DNA of 64,000 nucleotides from Xanthomonas rydalmerensis (GTDB lineage Bacteria > Pseudomonadota > Gammaproteobacteria > Xanthomonadales > Xanthomonadaceae). Position 1 is the stretch's first letter, and every line of letters starts with the position of its first letter. Under the pieces are notes generated by a model. The model was not told where the DNA came from. It was given only the letters and a program-made list of their open reading frames with translations, and made no database searches. The translations under genes and the position numbers were made by a program. This document shows, in pieces, positions 52,419-60,491 of this stretch. The DNA is taken from assembly GCF_033170385.1 (NCBI RefSeq), contig NZ_CP126170.1, forward strand, positions 954,001 to 1,018,000. The letters run 5' to 3'.

Positions 52419-54527
52419 ATGCGGATCGTGGATACGGTCGTGCCGCGTCTTTGCGGCAGCGGCCAAGATTGGTTCGACGGTGTGTCGCGCATCGCCGCGA
52501 CCTGGCGAATACAGTGGAAGGGCATCGGCGTCGATGTGCCGCGCGCGCCGCGAGGGCGGCGCCATCAGCACTGGCAGGGGCCCCATCCGCGCAGTGCCGG
52601 CGGCATCGGTGCCGGGATCGTTCTGCTGTTGTGGGCCGTGTCCTGGCCGGCCTGGGCGGCGGCGGCACCGGCCGCATGCCGGCGGCCTGCGTTGCCGGTG
52701 GCCTGTACGGGCCCGACCGCGGTCGGGCGCTTCGTCGCCCGCAATGCCGGCCCTTGGCAGCCCTACGCGTTCGCCGAGCCGCTGGACGTGCCGGCAGGGC
52801 AGACCCTGGCCATCGCGATCTGCGGACAGGCCAACCAGACCGTGCAGGATGCGCATTGGCTGGCACAGCCATCGCTGTTGCCGACGCTGGTCCACAGTGT
52901 CGGTGCGGACGCCACGCTGGCGATCCTGGTGCAGGACAGCGCCAATGTGGCGCTGGCCGGGCGCCTGACCCTGGGCGAGGACACGCTCGCCGCCGATGGC
53001 ACGCTGCGCGCGCCGACGGGGCCGGTACAGGCCGCGCTGATCGGCACGCTGGTCGACGGCCCCATCGCCGCCGGCGCGCGTATCGATCTGCAACTGCGCG
53101 ATGCGGCCAACGTCAGCCTGCAGACGCCGCAGAGCCACCTGCATCTGGGCGGCGGCAGCCTGAGCGAACGGTTGATCGCGCCGCGCGATGCGTCGGCCGT
53201 GGCCGCCGATGCGGCCTGCCTCGAGGTCGCGGTGGAGCGCAGCGATCGGGTCCGCGGTGGCCGCGGCACACTGACGGTCGGCGGCGGCCGCCTGCAGGGC
53301 GCGCTGGTCGCGCATCCGCTGCGTGGCAGCCGCGTCGCCGTGCAGGCCGACGACGTGGCCAACGTGGCGGCGGACGAGGTCCGCCTGTTCGCCGGCCAGC
53401 TGCTGGACGAGGTACTACAAGCCGGGCCGTGGCTGGGCGGCCAGATCGCGATCGCGCTGGGCAACACCGCCAATGTCGACGCGCGCTCGCTGGAGATCCA
53501 GGATGCGGTGATGATCGACGAACTGGTCGACGCCGAGCGCGTGGAGAACGCGGCGATCGACCTGCGCCTGAGCGATGCCGGCAGCGCGATTCTCGCCGGC
53601 ACATTGCGCATCCACGATGGTGGGCTGATCGACGAGCCGCTGGACGCGTCCGATCTGCTCGCCTCGGACGTGGCGGTGACGCTGCTGCGCAGCGGCAACG
53701 CCGTCGCCGCCGATGCGCTGATCGTGGACGGAGAGCTGATCGACGAAGCGATCGACGTCGGCGCGGTGCAGAACGCGGCCTTGTCGGTGCGGTTCGAGGA
53801 TGCCGGCAATCTGGATGCGGTGACGGCGCGGATCGAGGAGGGCGAATTGATCGACGAGGCGATCGATGCCGCCTCCTTCGACGGCGGTACGCTCACCATC
53901 GCGTTCGCGGACAGCGGCAACGTCAGCGGCGACGCCTTGGCCATCGCCCATGGCGAACTGATCGACGAAGCGCTCGATCTGCAGGGGCTGCTCGCGCATG
54001 CCGATCTGCGCCTGGACATGACCGATGCCGGCAACGCCCGGGTCCAGGCGCTGGACATCGTCGAGGGCGAACTGGTCGACGAACTGCTGGACCTGGTCGA
54101 CGCGCGCGATGCCAGCGCCGAACTGCGCGTGCGGCGCAGCGCGAACGCCGGCGGCGCGCTGTCGGCGTCGGCCCAGCGCGTGTCGCTCGTGTATGGCGAG
54201 TTGATGGATGAGGTGATCGACGCGGCGGGCACGCTGGAGGGATTCACCGGCGTCGTCGACCTGGGCGATACCGCCAACGCGCGCGCCGCGCGCATCGCCC
54301 TGCAGGGCGCGCAGCTGCTGGACGGTGTGCTGGACGCGGCAGCGCTGCGTACCAGCGAGCTCGGCCTGCAACTGGTCGATGTGGCCAACGCGCGTTACCG
54401 GGACGCCTTGGAGATGCGGGAAAACAGCACGCTGTTGGGGACGCTGGCCGATGTGGACAGCCGCGATGCCGCGTCGCAGATCGCCACGGTGGTCGTGGCC
54501 AGCGGAGAGGCGATCCAGGTGCCGTAG
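52419..54527 (+). CDS. Exported repeat protein with a ~37-residue LIDE...AGN repeat
   Basis: Not a family I recognise. The 702-residue product has a basic N-terminal extension (about 1-60), then a hydrophobic export segment (GIGAGIVLLLWAVSWPAWAA, about 63-82). From about residue 170 to 662 it repeats a unit of about 37 residues: (G)xLIDEhhD, then x10-14, then alternating hydrophobic strand residues, then xDAGNhxxxxLxI. AGN-type turns start near 173, 228, 312, 348, 385, 424, 460, 497, 535, 572, 616 and 653. LIDE-type turns start near 328, 365, 403, 440, 477, 514, 552, 595 and 633. Acidic and Gly/Asn turns between short strands suggest a beta-solenoid, possibly calcium-binding or adhesive. GGGGAG precedes the ATG. 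Confidence 0.85.
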   Translation: MRIVDTVVPRLCGSGQDWFDGVSRIAATWRIQWKGIGVDVPRAPRGRRHQHWQGPHPRSAGGIGAGIVLLLWAVSWPAWAAAAPAACRRPALPVACTGPTAVGRFVARNAGPWQPYAFAEPLDVPAGQTLAIAICGQANQTVQDAHWLAQPSLLPTLVHSVGADATLAILVQDSANVALAGRLTLGEDTLAADGTLRAPTGPVQAALIGTLVDGPIAAGARIDLQLRDAANVSLQTPQSHLHLGGGSLSERLIAPRDASAVAADAACLEVAVERSDRVRGGRGTLTVGGGRLQGALVAHPLRGSRVAVQADDVANVAADEVRLFAGQLLDEVLQAGPWLGGQIAIALGNTANVDARSLEIQDAVMIDELVDAERVENAAIDLRLSDAGSAILAGTLRIHDGGLIDEPLDASDLLASDVAVTLLRSGNAVAADALIVDGELIDEAIDVGAVQNAALSVRFEDAGNLDAVTARIEEGELIDEAIDAASFDGGTLTIAFADSGNVSGDALAIAHGELIDEALDLQGLLAHADLRLDMTDAGNARVQALDIVEGELVDELLDLVDARDASAELRVRRSANAGGALSASAQRVSLVYGELMDEVIDAAGTLEGFTGVVDLGDTANARAARIALQGAQLLDGVLDAAALRTSELGLQLVDVANARYRDALEMRENSTLLGTLADVDSRDAASQIATVVVASGEAIQVP

Positions 54528-54923
54528 CGGTCGTTGGGCCGGCGGTGCGCCGATCGACGGCAGCGAAGTTGCCGTTGCCGCGTTTTCCGGCGATGCGCCG
54601 GTCATCCGGATGTGCGATGTCGGCTGCGGCGGCGGCGATGGCCAGCGGGTCGGGGCGGAAAGGCGCCTCTGCTCGCTCCGGGAAGCGCGTTCGTGGGAGT
54701 GGCAACGCGAGCGAGTCCTCGCAGAAGCCGCTGCTGCATCGTGCAGGTGCAAGCGCTGCCTGGCGTGGAGCGGGTGCCGTCCCGCTTTGGGTAGGCATGC
54801 CGAAGGACACCTTGCGGCCGGCCTGGGTCGTCGGCAAGCTTGACCATCGGTTTCCACGCAGCGATGGCGCAGGGACGCACGGTCCTCGCCGCGCTCCATG
54901 CATTTGCCAGGAGTGTGCATCGA
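54528..54923. other. 396-bp intergenic region without a supported gene
   Basis: Between the repeat-protein stop and the M23-domain gene. Short open frames exist on both strands but have no start signal or recognisable sequence. No promoter stands out. The only clear signal is the AGGAG at 54909-54913 that serves the next gene. Confidence 0.6.
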
Positions 54924-56105
54924 ATGACTCGCAGCGCTGCACTGGTGCTCCTGCTTGCAGGAATCGCCGGCATTTCCGCCGCCCGTGCCGAGGACGCCTT
55001 GGCGCCGGTGGAAGCGCGCGTCCCGTTCGCGCCCGCTGCGTTCGCCGGCAGCGACGGACGCACGCATCTGGCCTATGAGCTGCACGTCACCAATTTCTAT
55101 GGCGATTCCGGCGCGCTGGCGCCGCAGGGGCTGGACGTGTTCGGTGACGATGCGGCCACGCCCCTGCTGGCACTGGATGCGAAGCAACTGTCGCACGTGG
55201 TGAAGCCTGCGCCGGCGGCGCAGGAGCCGGTGGCGATCCTCCCCGGCAACCGCGCGGTGTTCTTCGTCTGGTTGACCCTGCCGGCGGGGGTGTCGGTGCC
55301 GCACCGCTTGCGTCACCGCATCCACTTCACCGCGGACGCCCATGCGAGCAGCATGCTCGACGGCGCCACCGTCCAGGTCGGCGATGCGCAGCCCATGGTC
55401 ATCGGCGCGCCGTTGCGCGGCGGCCGCTGGTTGGCCCACGAAGGCCCCGGTGCCGCCCAGTCGCACCATTGGGGCAGCCTGGTGGCGGTGAACGGGCAAC
55501 TGACCATTCCGCAGCGCTACGCCCTGGATCTGGTGGGTGTCGACGATGCCGGGCACGTGCTGAGAGCCGGCGTGAAGGACATCCACAGATCCAGCTACGC
55601 CGACTGGATCGGCTACGGCGCGGACGTGCTTGCCGTGGCCGACGGCGTCGTGCGCAGCGCGCGCGATGGCGAGGCCGAACACCAGCCGCTCAGTGCGCAA
55701 CCGCAACCCGCCTCGCTCACCAGCGACGGCCTGTTCGGCAACTATGTGGTGCTGGAAATCGCACCTGGCACGTTCGCAAGCTATGCGCATCTGCGCCGGG
55801 GCAGCCTCAAGGTGAAAGCGGGCGAGCGGGTGCGGCGGGGGCAGGTGCTTGCGCAGTTGGGACAGTCCGGCAATTCCGCGGCGCCGCATCTGCACTTTCA
55901 GCTGTCCAATGCCGTCGCGTTCGAAGGTTCCGAAGGCGTGCCTTACGCGTTCGAGCGCTTCGGCTATCTCGGCACCGAATCCGAAGCCCAGCTGTTTGGG
56001 CAGGGCGAGCCATGGCACGCCTCGCCCATCGAAGATCGCCGGTCGCAGCTGCCGCTCAACGACGTGGTGATCCAGTTTCCCGGTCAGTCAGGACCGGGTC
56101 CCTGA
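54924..56105 (+). CDS. Exported M23-peptidase-domain protein
   Basis: A 393-residue exported protein. The signal peptide MTRSAALVLLLAGIAGISAA ends near ARA-ED. Residues about 25-190 form a beta-rich N-terminal domain of unknown type (HLAYELHVTNFYGD). The C-terminal M23/LytM-like metallopeptidase part has NYVVLEIAPGTFASYAHLRR, KAGERVRRGQVLAQLGQSGN and the metal-binding PHLHFQL. The first zinc ligand region (DIHRSSYADWIGYGADVLAV) lacks an obvious canonical HxxxD, so it may be inactive or an LppA/NlpD-like activator. AGGAG 10 nt before ATG 54924 fixes the start over 54840. Possible role: peptidoglycan remodelling or sugar-lipid handling. Confidence 0.82.
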   Translation: MTRSAALVLLLAGIAGISAARAEDALAPVEARVPFAPAAFAGSDGRTHLAYELHVTNFYGDSGALAPQGLDVFGDDAATPLLALDAKQLSHVVKPAPAAQEPVAILPGNRAVFFVWLTLPAGVSVPHRLRHRIHFTADAHASSMLDGATVQVGDAQPMVIGAPLRGGRWLAHEGPGAAQSHHWGSLVAVNGQLTIPQRYALDLVGVDDAGHVLRAGVKDIHRSSYADWIGYGADVLAVADGVVRSARDGEAEHQPLSAQPQPASLTSDGLFGNYVVLEIAPGTFASYAHLRRGSLKVKAGERVRRGQVLAQLGQSGNSAAPHLHFQLSNAVAFEGSEGVPYAFERFGYLGTESEAQLFGQGEPWHASPIEDRRSQLPLNDVVIQFPGQSGPGP

Positions 56106-56284
56106 CCAAAGGCACAAGCCCGCCGCCTGGAACACTTGCCGTGGTCGAGGTGAGCGGAGCCTCGTTCGGCCAGCTTCTGCGAACGGAACGCTTCGCGTCC
56201 CGGCCAGCGGCGCGGAACTGCCGCCTATCAGGCGAAAACCGCGCCGTACCTGCGGAACGGCATGCGGCGCAAGGCCCGGCCGCG

Positions 56285-57520
56285 TCAGTCTGCGGATGCG
56301 CGACGCGCCGCGGCGATCGCCGCGATCCGCGCCTTGGCGAGGGCCTCGCCGATCTGCGGGCCGCTCAGGCCTTGCGCGGCCAGGTCGCGGGCGTTGACCG
56401 CCAGGGCCGCTGCGTGCAGGCGCTGCAACGTGCGGCCCTGCGGGTAGTCGGCATCCTCGCTGCCGAGGCGGCCGCGTTTGTCGGCCTCGCACACCGTTGC
56501 CAGCTGCGCGATGCGTTCGGGCTTGCGGAAGCCGTCGCAGCGCTGCAGCAGTTCGTGCACGGTGCGGTCGCGCAGCTCGTCCAGGCGATGCACGTTCAGA
56601 TGCTCGCGGCAGGCGATTTCGGCCAGTTGCCGGTACTCCTGCGGCACCTTCAGGCGTTCGCACAGCGCGCGCAGCGGCGCCAGGCCGCGTTGCTCGTGCA
56701 TCAGGTGGCGCGGCCATTCCTCCGGTGGCGTCAGCGCCTTGCCCAGGTCGTGAGTGAGCGCAGCGAAGCCGATCAGCGCATCGCCCGGCGCCAGTCGCGC
56801 GGCCATGTCGCTGACCAGTTCCTGGTGGCGGCCGGTGTCGACTTCGGGGTGGTACTCGGCGCGCTGCGGCACGCCGTACAGCGCGTCCAGCTCAGGTAGC
56901 ACGCTGCGCAGCGCGCCCGCGTCGTACAGGGTGCGCAGGAACGCCGACGGTTGCGCCGAGGCGAGGCTGCGGCGCAGTTCCTGCCACACGCGCTCGGGCA
57001 CCAGCGTGTCCAGTTCGCCACTGGCCGCCATCTCGCGCATCAAGGCCATGGTTTCCGGTGCCACGCTGAAGCCGAGCGGCGCCAGTCGTGCCATGAAGCG
57101 CGCCGCGCGCAGTACGCGCAGCGGGTCTTCGCCGAACGCCGGGCCGATGTGGCGCAGCACGCGGCGTTCGATGTCGCGCGCGCCGCCGTAGGGATCGACC
57201 AGCGCGCCACTGTCCTCGTCGCGGGCGATCGCGTTGATGGTGAAGTCGCGGCGCTGCAGGTCTTCCTCCAGCGTCACCGACGGATCGGCATCGACCACGA
57301 AGCCGTGGTAGCCACGCCCCGACTTGCGCTCGGTGCGCGCCAGCGCGTATTCCTCGCCGCTGTGTGGATGCAGGAACACCGGGAAATCGCGCCCGACCTG
57401 TTTGTAGCCCAGGTCGAGCATCTGCTGCGGTGTGGCGCCGACCACCACCCAGTCGCGATCGCCGGGCGGCTGCCCAAGCAGGGCGTCGCGGACGGCGCCG
57501 CCGACGAGGTAGGTGTTCAT
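56285..57520 (-). CDS. cca: tRNA CCA-adding enzyme (multifunctional, HD domain)
   Basis: Adds or repairs the 3'-CCA end of tRNA. The 411-residue length and HD domain identify the gammaproteobacterial long form, which also has phosphatase and phosphodiesterase activities. The nucleotidyltransferase head has [13 protein letters not shown] and GDRDWVVVG, then [20 protein letters not shown] and [17 protein letters not shown]. The HD part has [12 protein letters not shown] and [12 protein letters not shown]. Met 57520 starts it and is followed upstream by repeat locus C. It is co-directional with slt upstream. Confidence 0.96.
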   Translation of the reverse strand: MNTYLVGGAVRDALLGQPPGDRDWVVVGATPQQMLDLGYKQVGRDFPVFLHPHSGEEYALARTERKSGRGYHGFVVDADPSVTLEEDLQRRDFTINAIARDEDSGALVDPYGGARDIERRVLRHIGPAFGEDPLRVLRAARFMARLAPLGFSVAPETMALMREMAASGELDTLVPERVWQELRRSLASAQPSAFLRTLYDAGALRSVLPELDALYGVPQRAEYHPEVDTGRHQELVSDMAARLAPGDALIGFAALTHDLGKALTPPEEWPRHLMHEQRGLAPLRALCERLKVPQEYRQLAEIACREHLNVHRLDELRDRTVHELLQRCDGFRKPERIAQLATVCEADKRGRLGSEDADYPQGRTLQRLHAAALAVNARDLAAQGLSGPQIGEALAKARIAAIAAARRASAD

Positions 57521-57521
57521 G

Positions 57522-57672
57522 GGCGGGGATTCGGGATTGGGGATTGGGGATTGGGGATTGGCCAGAGCGGCGTCGTGCGAATGGACGCTGCCCTGGCCTA
57601 TTCCGGCGGATGCTACCTGCATACGGATGCGCTGCGCTGTTGCCAATCCCGACTCCCTAATCCCGATTCCCC
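57522..57672. repeat. Inverted GGGATT/AATCCC repeat arrays (locus C), entering the slt 3' end
   Basis: The left arm is a run of GGGGATTCGGGATTGGGGAT-type units (57526-57560). The right arm (CCAATCCCGACTCCCTAATC, then CCGATTCCCC, about 57643-57672) is complementary. The right arm includes the slt stop (57657-57659) and its last codons, so the repeat forms the C-terminal AGNRD of the protein. Confidence 0.8.
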
Positions 57673-59609
57673 GCCTCACACACAAACTTCTTGCGCGGCG
57701 CATCCAGCTTGCCGAGCATGCGGTCGCTGAGCGGCAGGGCGTCGCCGTTGAGGCGCCAGTCGTAGATCACGCTGAAGGCCAGGACGCGCGCCACGTACTC
57801 GCGGGTTTCCTTGTAGCTGACCGTCTCGATCCAGAAGTCGGCATCGTGGCCCGGGCGCTGGCTCTGCCAGCGTGCGGCCGGGCCGGGGCCGGCGTTGTAG
57901 GCGGCGATGGTCAGGTAAGGCAGGCCGTAGGTGTTGAGCAATTGGCGCAGGTAGGCGGTGCCGATGGCGATGTTGGTGTCCGGGTCGTACAGGCTGGCGG
58001 CGCCGCCGTAGCCGGCCAGGCCGAGGTTGCGGGCGACGCTGGCGCCGGTGGCCGGCACCACCTGCATCAGGCCCATCGCATTGGCCGGCGAGCGCGCGTT
58101 CGGATTGAACACGCTCTCGGCGCGGATCTCGGCGGCGACCCAGGCCGCGTCGATGGCGTTCTTGCCGGCTTCGCGGCGAATGGTGGCATCGTGGTGCAGC
58201 GGGAAGCGCAGCGTGTACAGACGCTGTTCCTCCGGGCGCTTGCCCAGCGAGAACACCGCGCGGTCGAACCAGCCGTTGGCGCTGGCCACTTCCACCGCCA
58301 GGCGCCGCTGGGTGTCGTCGAAGCGGCTCAGCGCATCGTTCCACTCGGCCACCGCCCAGCCGGCGCGGTCGATCTTGAACAGCTCCAGCGCGCGGATCAG
58401 CGCCGGATCGCGTGCCACCGCCGCCTGCGCCTGCGCGCTGTCGTTCGGTTCCCACGGGCACAGCGCGTACGGTTGCTTGAGCCGGTCGGCGGCCAGGAAG
58501 CCGTGGAAGGTGGCGGAGGTGGCAGCCTCGCGGTACAGCCGCTGCGCCTCGCTGGCATTGCCGGTCTTCTCCGCCAGCCGCGCTTCGAAGTACTGCCAGC
58601 GCGAATCGCTGCGCTGCGTCGGCGGCATCTTGCGGATCGCCGCCAGCGCCGCCGGCCAGTCGCCGCGCGCCATTGCCTCGCGCGCGCGCCACTCGTGCAG
58701 GCGTTCGTCGTAGGCGGACTCGGGCACGGCGTTGAGCCGGCGCGCCGAATCGGAGCCGTACGAGGCCACCGTCCACAGCGCGATCTGGTACAGCACCGCG
58801 CTGCGCTGCGCCTCGCTGAACTGCAGCGCCTGGGCGAACTGCGGCAGTTGCCGCTCGGCCGCGTCGGGATCGGCCTTGGCCAGCTTCTCCAACCCGTCCA
58901 CCGCCACCTTGCGGCTGCGCTCGGTCTTGGGCCAGCTCAGCGCGCGCGCATGCACCGCGTCCAGGAACGCGGCGTAGTCGTTGGCCAGGGCCAAGTCGGC
59001 CGCGGGCAGGCCGCGGGCGGCGGCACGCATCACCGCGGGCTGCTGTGTGTCCGCGGCCGCTTCCACCCGCGCCCAGCGCAACGCATCGGTCATGCCGCCG
59101 CGCGCCTGCAGCACCGCGAACACCGGATCGCAGGCGTCGGGCAGCGACTTGCCGGCGTTGCGCCACAACGCCTGCGCTTCGTCCACCCACTGCGCGTCGG
59201 CGCGGCCGGTGGCCTGGCGCGCATTGAGCTGGGCGCAGCGCAGGCCGAGGTTCTCGGTGGGTTTCCAGTTCGCCAGCAGCGCCGGCCAGTCCTCGCGCCG
59301 CGCCAGCGCCGGCAGCCACAGCGCACGGAAGCTTTCGGCCACCGGCTGTCCGGCATAGCGCTTGAGGAAGTCCTGCGCCTGCGCATCGGACACCTTGTCG
59401 ATGTTGCGGCGCAGGTTGGCGTACTCCAGCCAGCCGTACAGCGGATGCTGCTTGAACGCGGCCGCGCGGACCGGATCGAAACGGCCTTGCTCGGCATCGT
59501 CGATCGCCGAGCGGATCGCCGGGCGTTGCGCGTCCAGGGACTGGGCGAGGGCGGAAACGGGGCCGCACATCGCGGCGGCGAACAGCAGGAGAGACGTGCG
59601 CAGGATCAT
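57657..59609 (-). CDS. slt: Soluble lytic murein transglycosylase
   Basis: A 650-residue periplasmic enzyme that cleaves peptidoglycan with formation of 1,6-anhydromuramic acid. The signal peptide [20 protein letters not shown] is followed by the alpha-helical superhelix ([20 protein letters not shown] onward). The catalytic domain near the C-terminus has the Glu in [20 protein letters not shown], then [18 protein letters not shown]-like [11 protein letters not shown], and [11 protein letters not shown]. The start is Met 59609. The C-terminus is supplied by the intergenic repeat. Neighbouring cca is 136 bp away, so the two need not be co-regulated. Confidence 0.94.
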   Translation of the reverse strand: MILRTSLLLFAAAMCGPVSALAQSLDAQRPAIRSAIDDAEQGRFDPVRAAAFKQHPLYGWLEYANLRRNIDKVSDAQAQDFLKRYAGQPVAESFRALWLPALARREDWPALLANWKPTENLGLRCAQLNARQATGRADAQWVDEAQALWRNAGKSLPDACDPVFAVLQARGGMTDALRWARVEAAADTQQPAVMRAAARGLPAADLALANDYAAFLDAVHARALSWPKTERSRKVAVDGLEKLAKADPDAAERQLPQFAQALQFSEAQRSAVLYQIALWTVASYGSDSARRLNAVPESAYDERLHEWRAREAMARGDWPAALAAIRKMPPTQRSDSRWQYFEARLAEKTGNASEAQRLYREAATSATFHGFLAADRLKQPYALCPWEPNDSAQAQAAVARDPALIRALELFKIDRAGWAVAEWNDALSRFDDTQRRLAVEVASANGWFDRAVFSLGKRPEEQRLYTLRFPLHHDATIRREAGKNAIDAAWVAAEIRAESVFNPNARSPANAMGLMQVVPATGASVARNLGLAGYGGAASLYDPDTNIAIGTAYLRQLLNTYGLPYLTIAAYNAGPGPAARWQSQRPGHDADFWIETVSYKETREYVARVLAFSVIYDWRLNGDALPLSDRMLGKLDAPRKKFVCEAGNRD

Positions 59610-60491
59610 GCGCGGGACTATACCGAACGCCGATGAATCGCCGTGCCATCGGGCGAGGGCGCACGCAGTGGTACGTTCCGGCATCGCGGCTGCGGCGCTG
59701 TCGTTCCGCGTCGTCCCGGCGCGCCGGCGATCGCACTGGATGCACCGAATCGGCGTGGGCGCTTCGCGCGCCGTACCCTCACCCCAACCCCTCTCCCGGT
59801 GGGAGAGGGGCTTCGGCTTTTCCCTTCTCCCCTCGGGACCATGGCCCCCTTTCCGGGGGAAGGTGCCCCGCAGGGGCGGATGAGGGTGCGGGCGAAGCCT
59901 CGTGTCGCCAGATCGGCGCGGGCGCTTCGCGTGCCGGACCCTCACCCCAACCCCTCTCCCGGTGGGAGAGGGGCTTCGGCTTCTCCCTTCTCCCTCCGGG
60001 ACCATGGCCCCCTTTTCGGGGGAAGGTGCCCCGCAGGGGCGGATGAGGGTGCGGGCGAAGCCTCGTGTCGCGAGATCGGCGCGGGCGCTTCGCGTGCCGG
60101 ACCCTCACCCCAACCCCTCTCCCGGTGGGAGAGGGGCTTCGGCTTCTCCCTTCTCCCTCCGGGACCATGGCCCCCTGTTCGGGGGAAGTGCCCCGCAGGG
60201 GCGGATGAGGGTCTGGGCGAAGCCTCGTGTCGCCAAATCGGCGCGGGCGCTGCGCCTCCGTACCCTCACCCCAACCCCTCTCCCGAGGGGAGAGGGGCTT
60301 CGGCATTGCGTCGCCGATTGACGACATCTCGCACCCCCGTGTCTACCAGATCGACCAGTCGTCGCGATCGCCCGCGCTTTGCCCGCCGGATGCTTGCAGG
60401 CCGTTCACGATTTGTTTACAAAGAATTCCACGCCGTCGCGGTGCAGGGGGTCGCAGCGGCCGACTCACATCCTTTCTGGAGAGAGAGACGG
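59610..60491. repeat. Tandem array of a 163-bp repeat in an 882-bp intergenic region
   Basis: Copies of a 163-bp unit begin ACCCTCACCCCAACCCCTCT at 59775, 59938 and 60101. A 45-bp truncated copy begins at 60262, after a 161-bp unit. A partial unit precedes the first, from about 59748. Each unit includes a hairpin, CCCCTCTCCC-GGTG-GGGAGAGGGG, and a second region GGGACCATGGCCCCCT...CCCCGCAGGGGCGGATGAGG. Copies differ by only a few bases. No gene is supported here. The last part, 60308-60491, is the leader of the TonB receptor and contains TTTGTTTACAAA (60411-60422). Confidence 0.9.

Noticed and set aside
59748..60306. CRISPR array
   Set aside because: The unit is 163 bp and directly abutting, with no short repeats separated by unique spacers and no cas genes.
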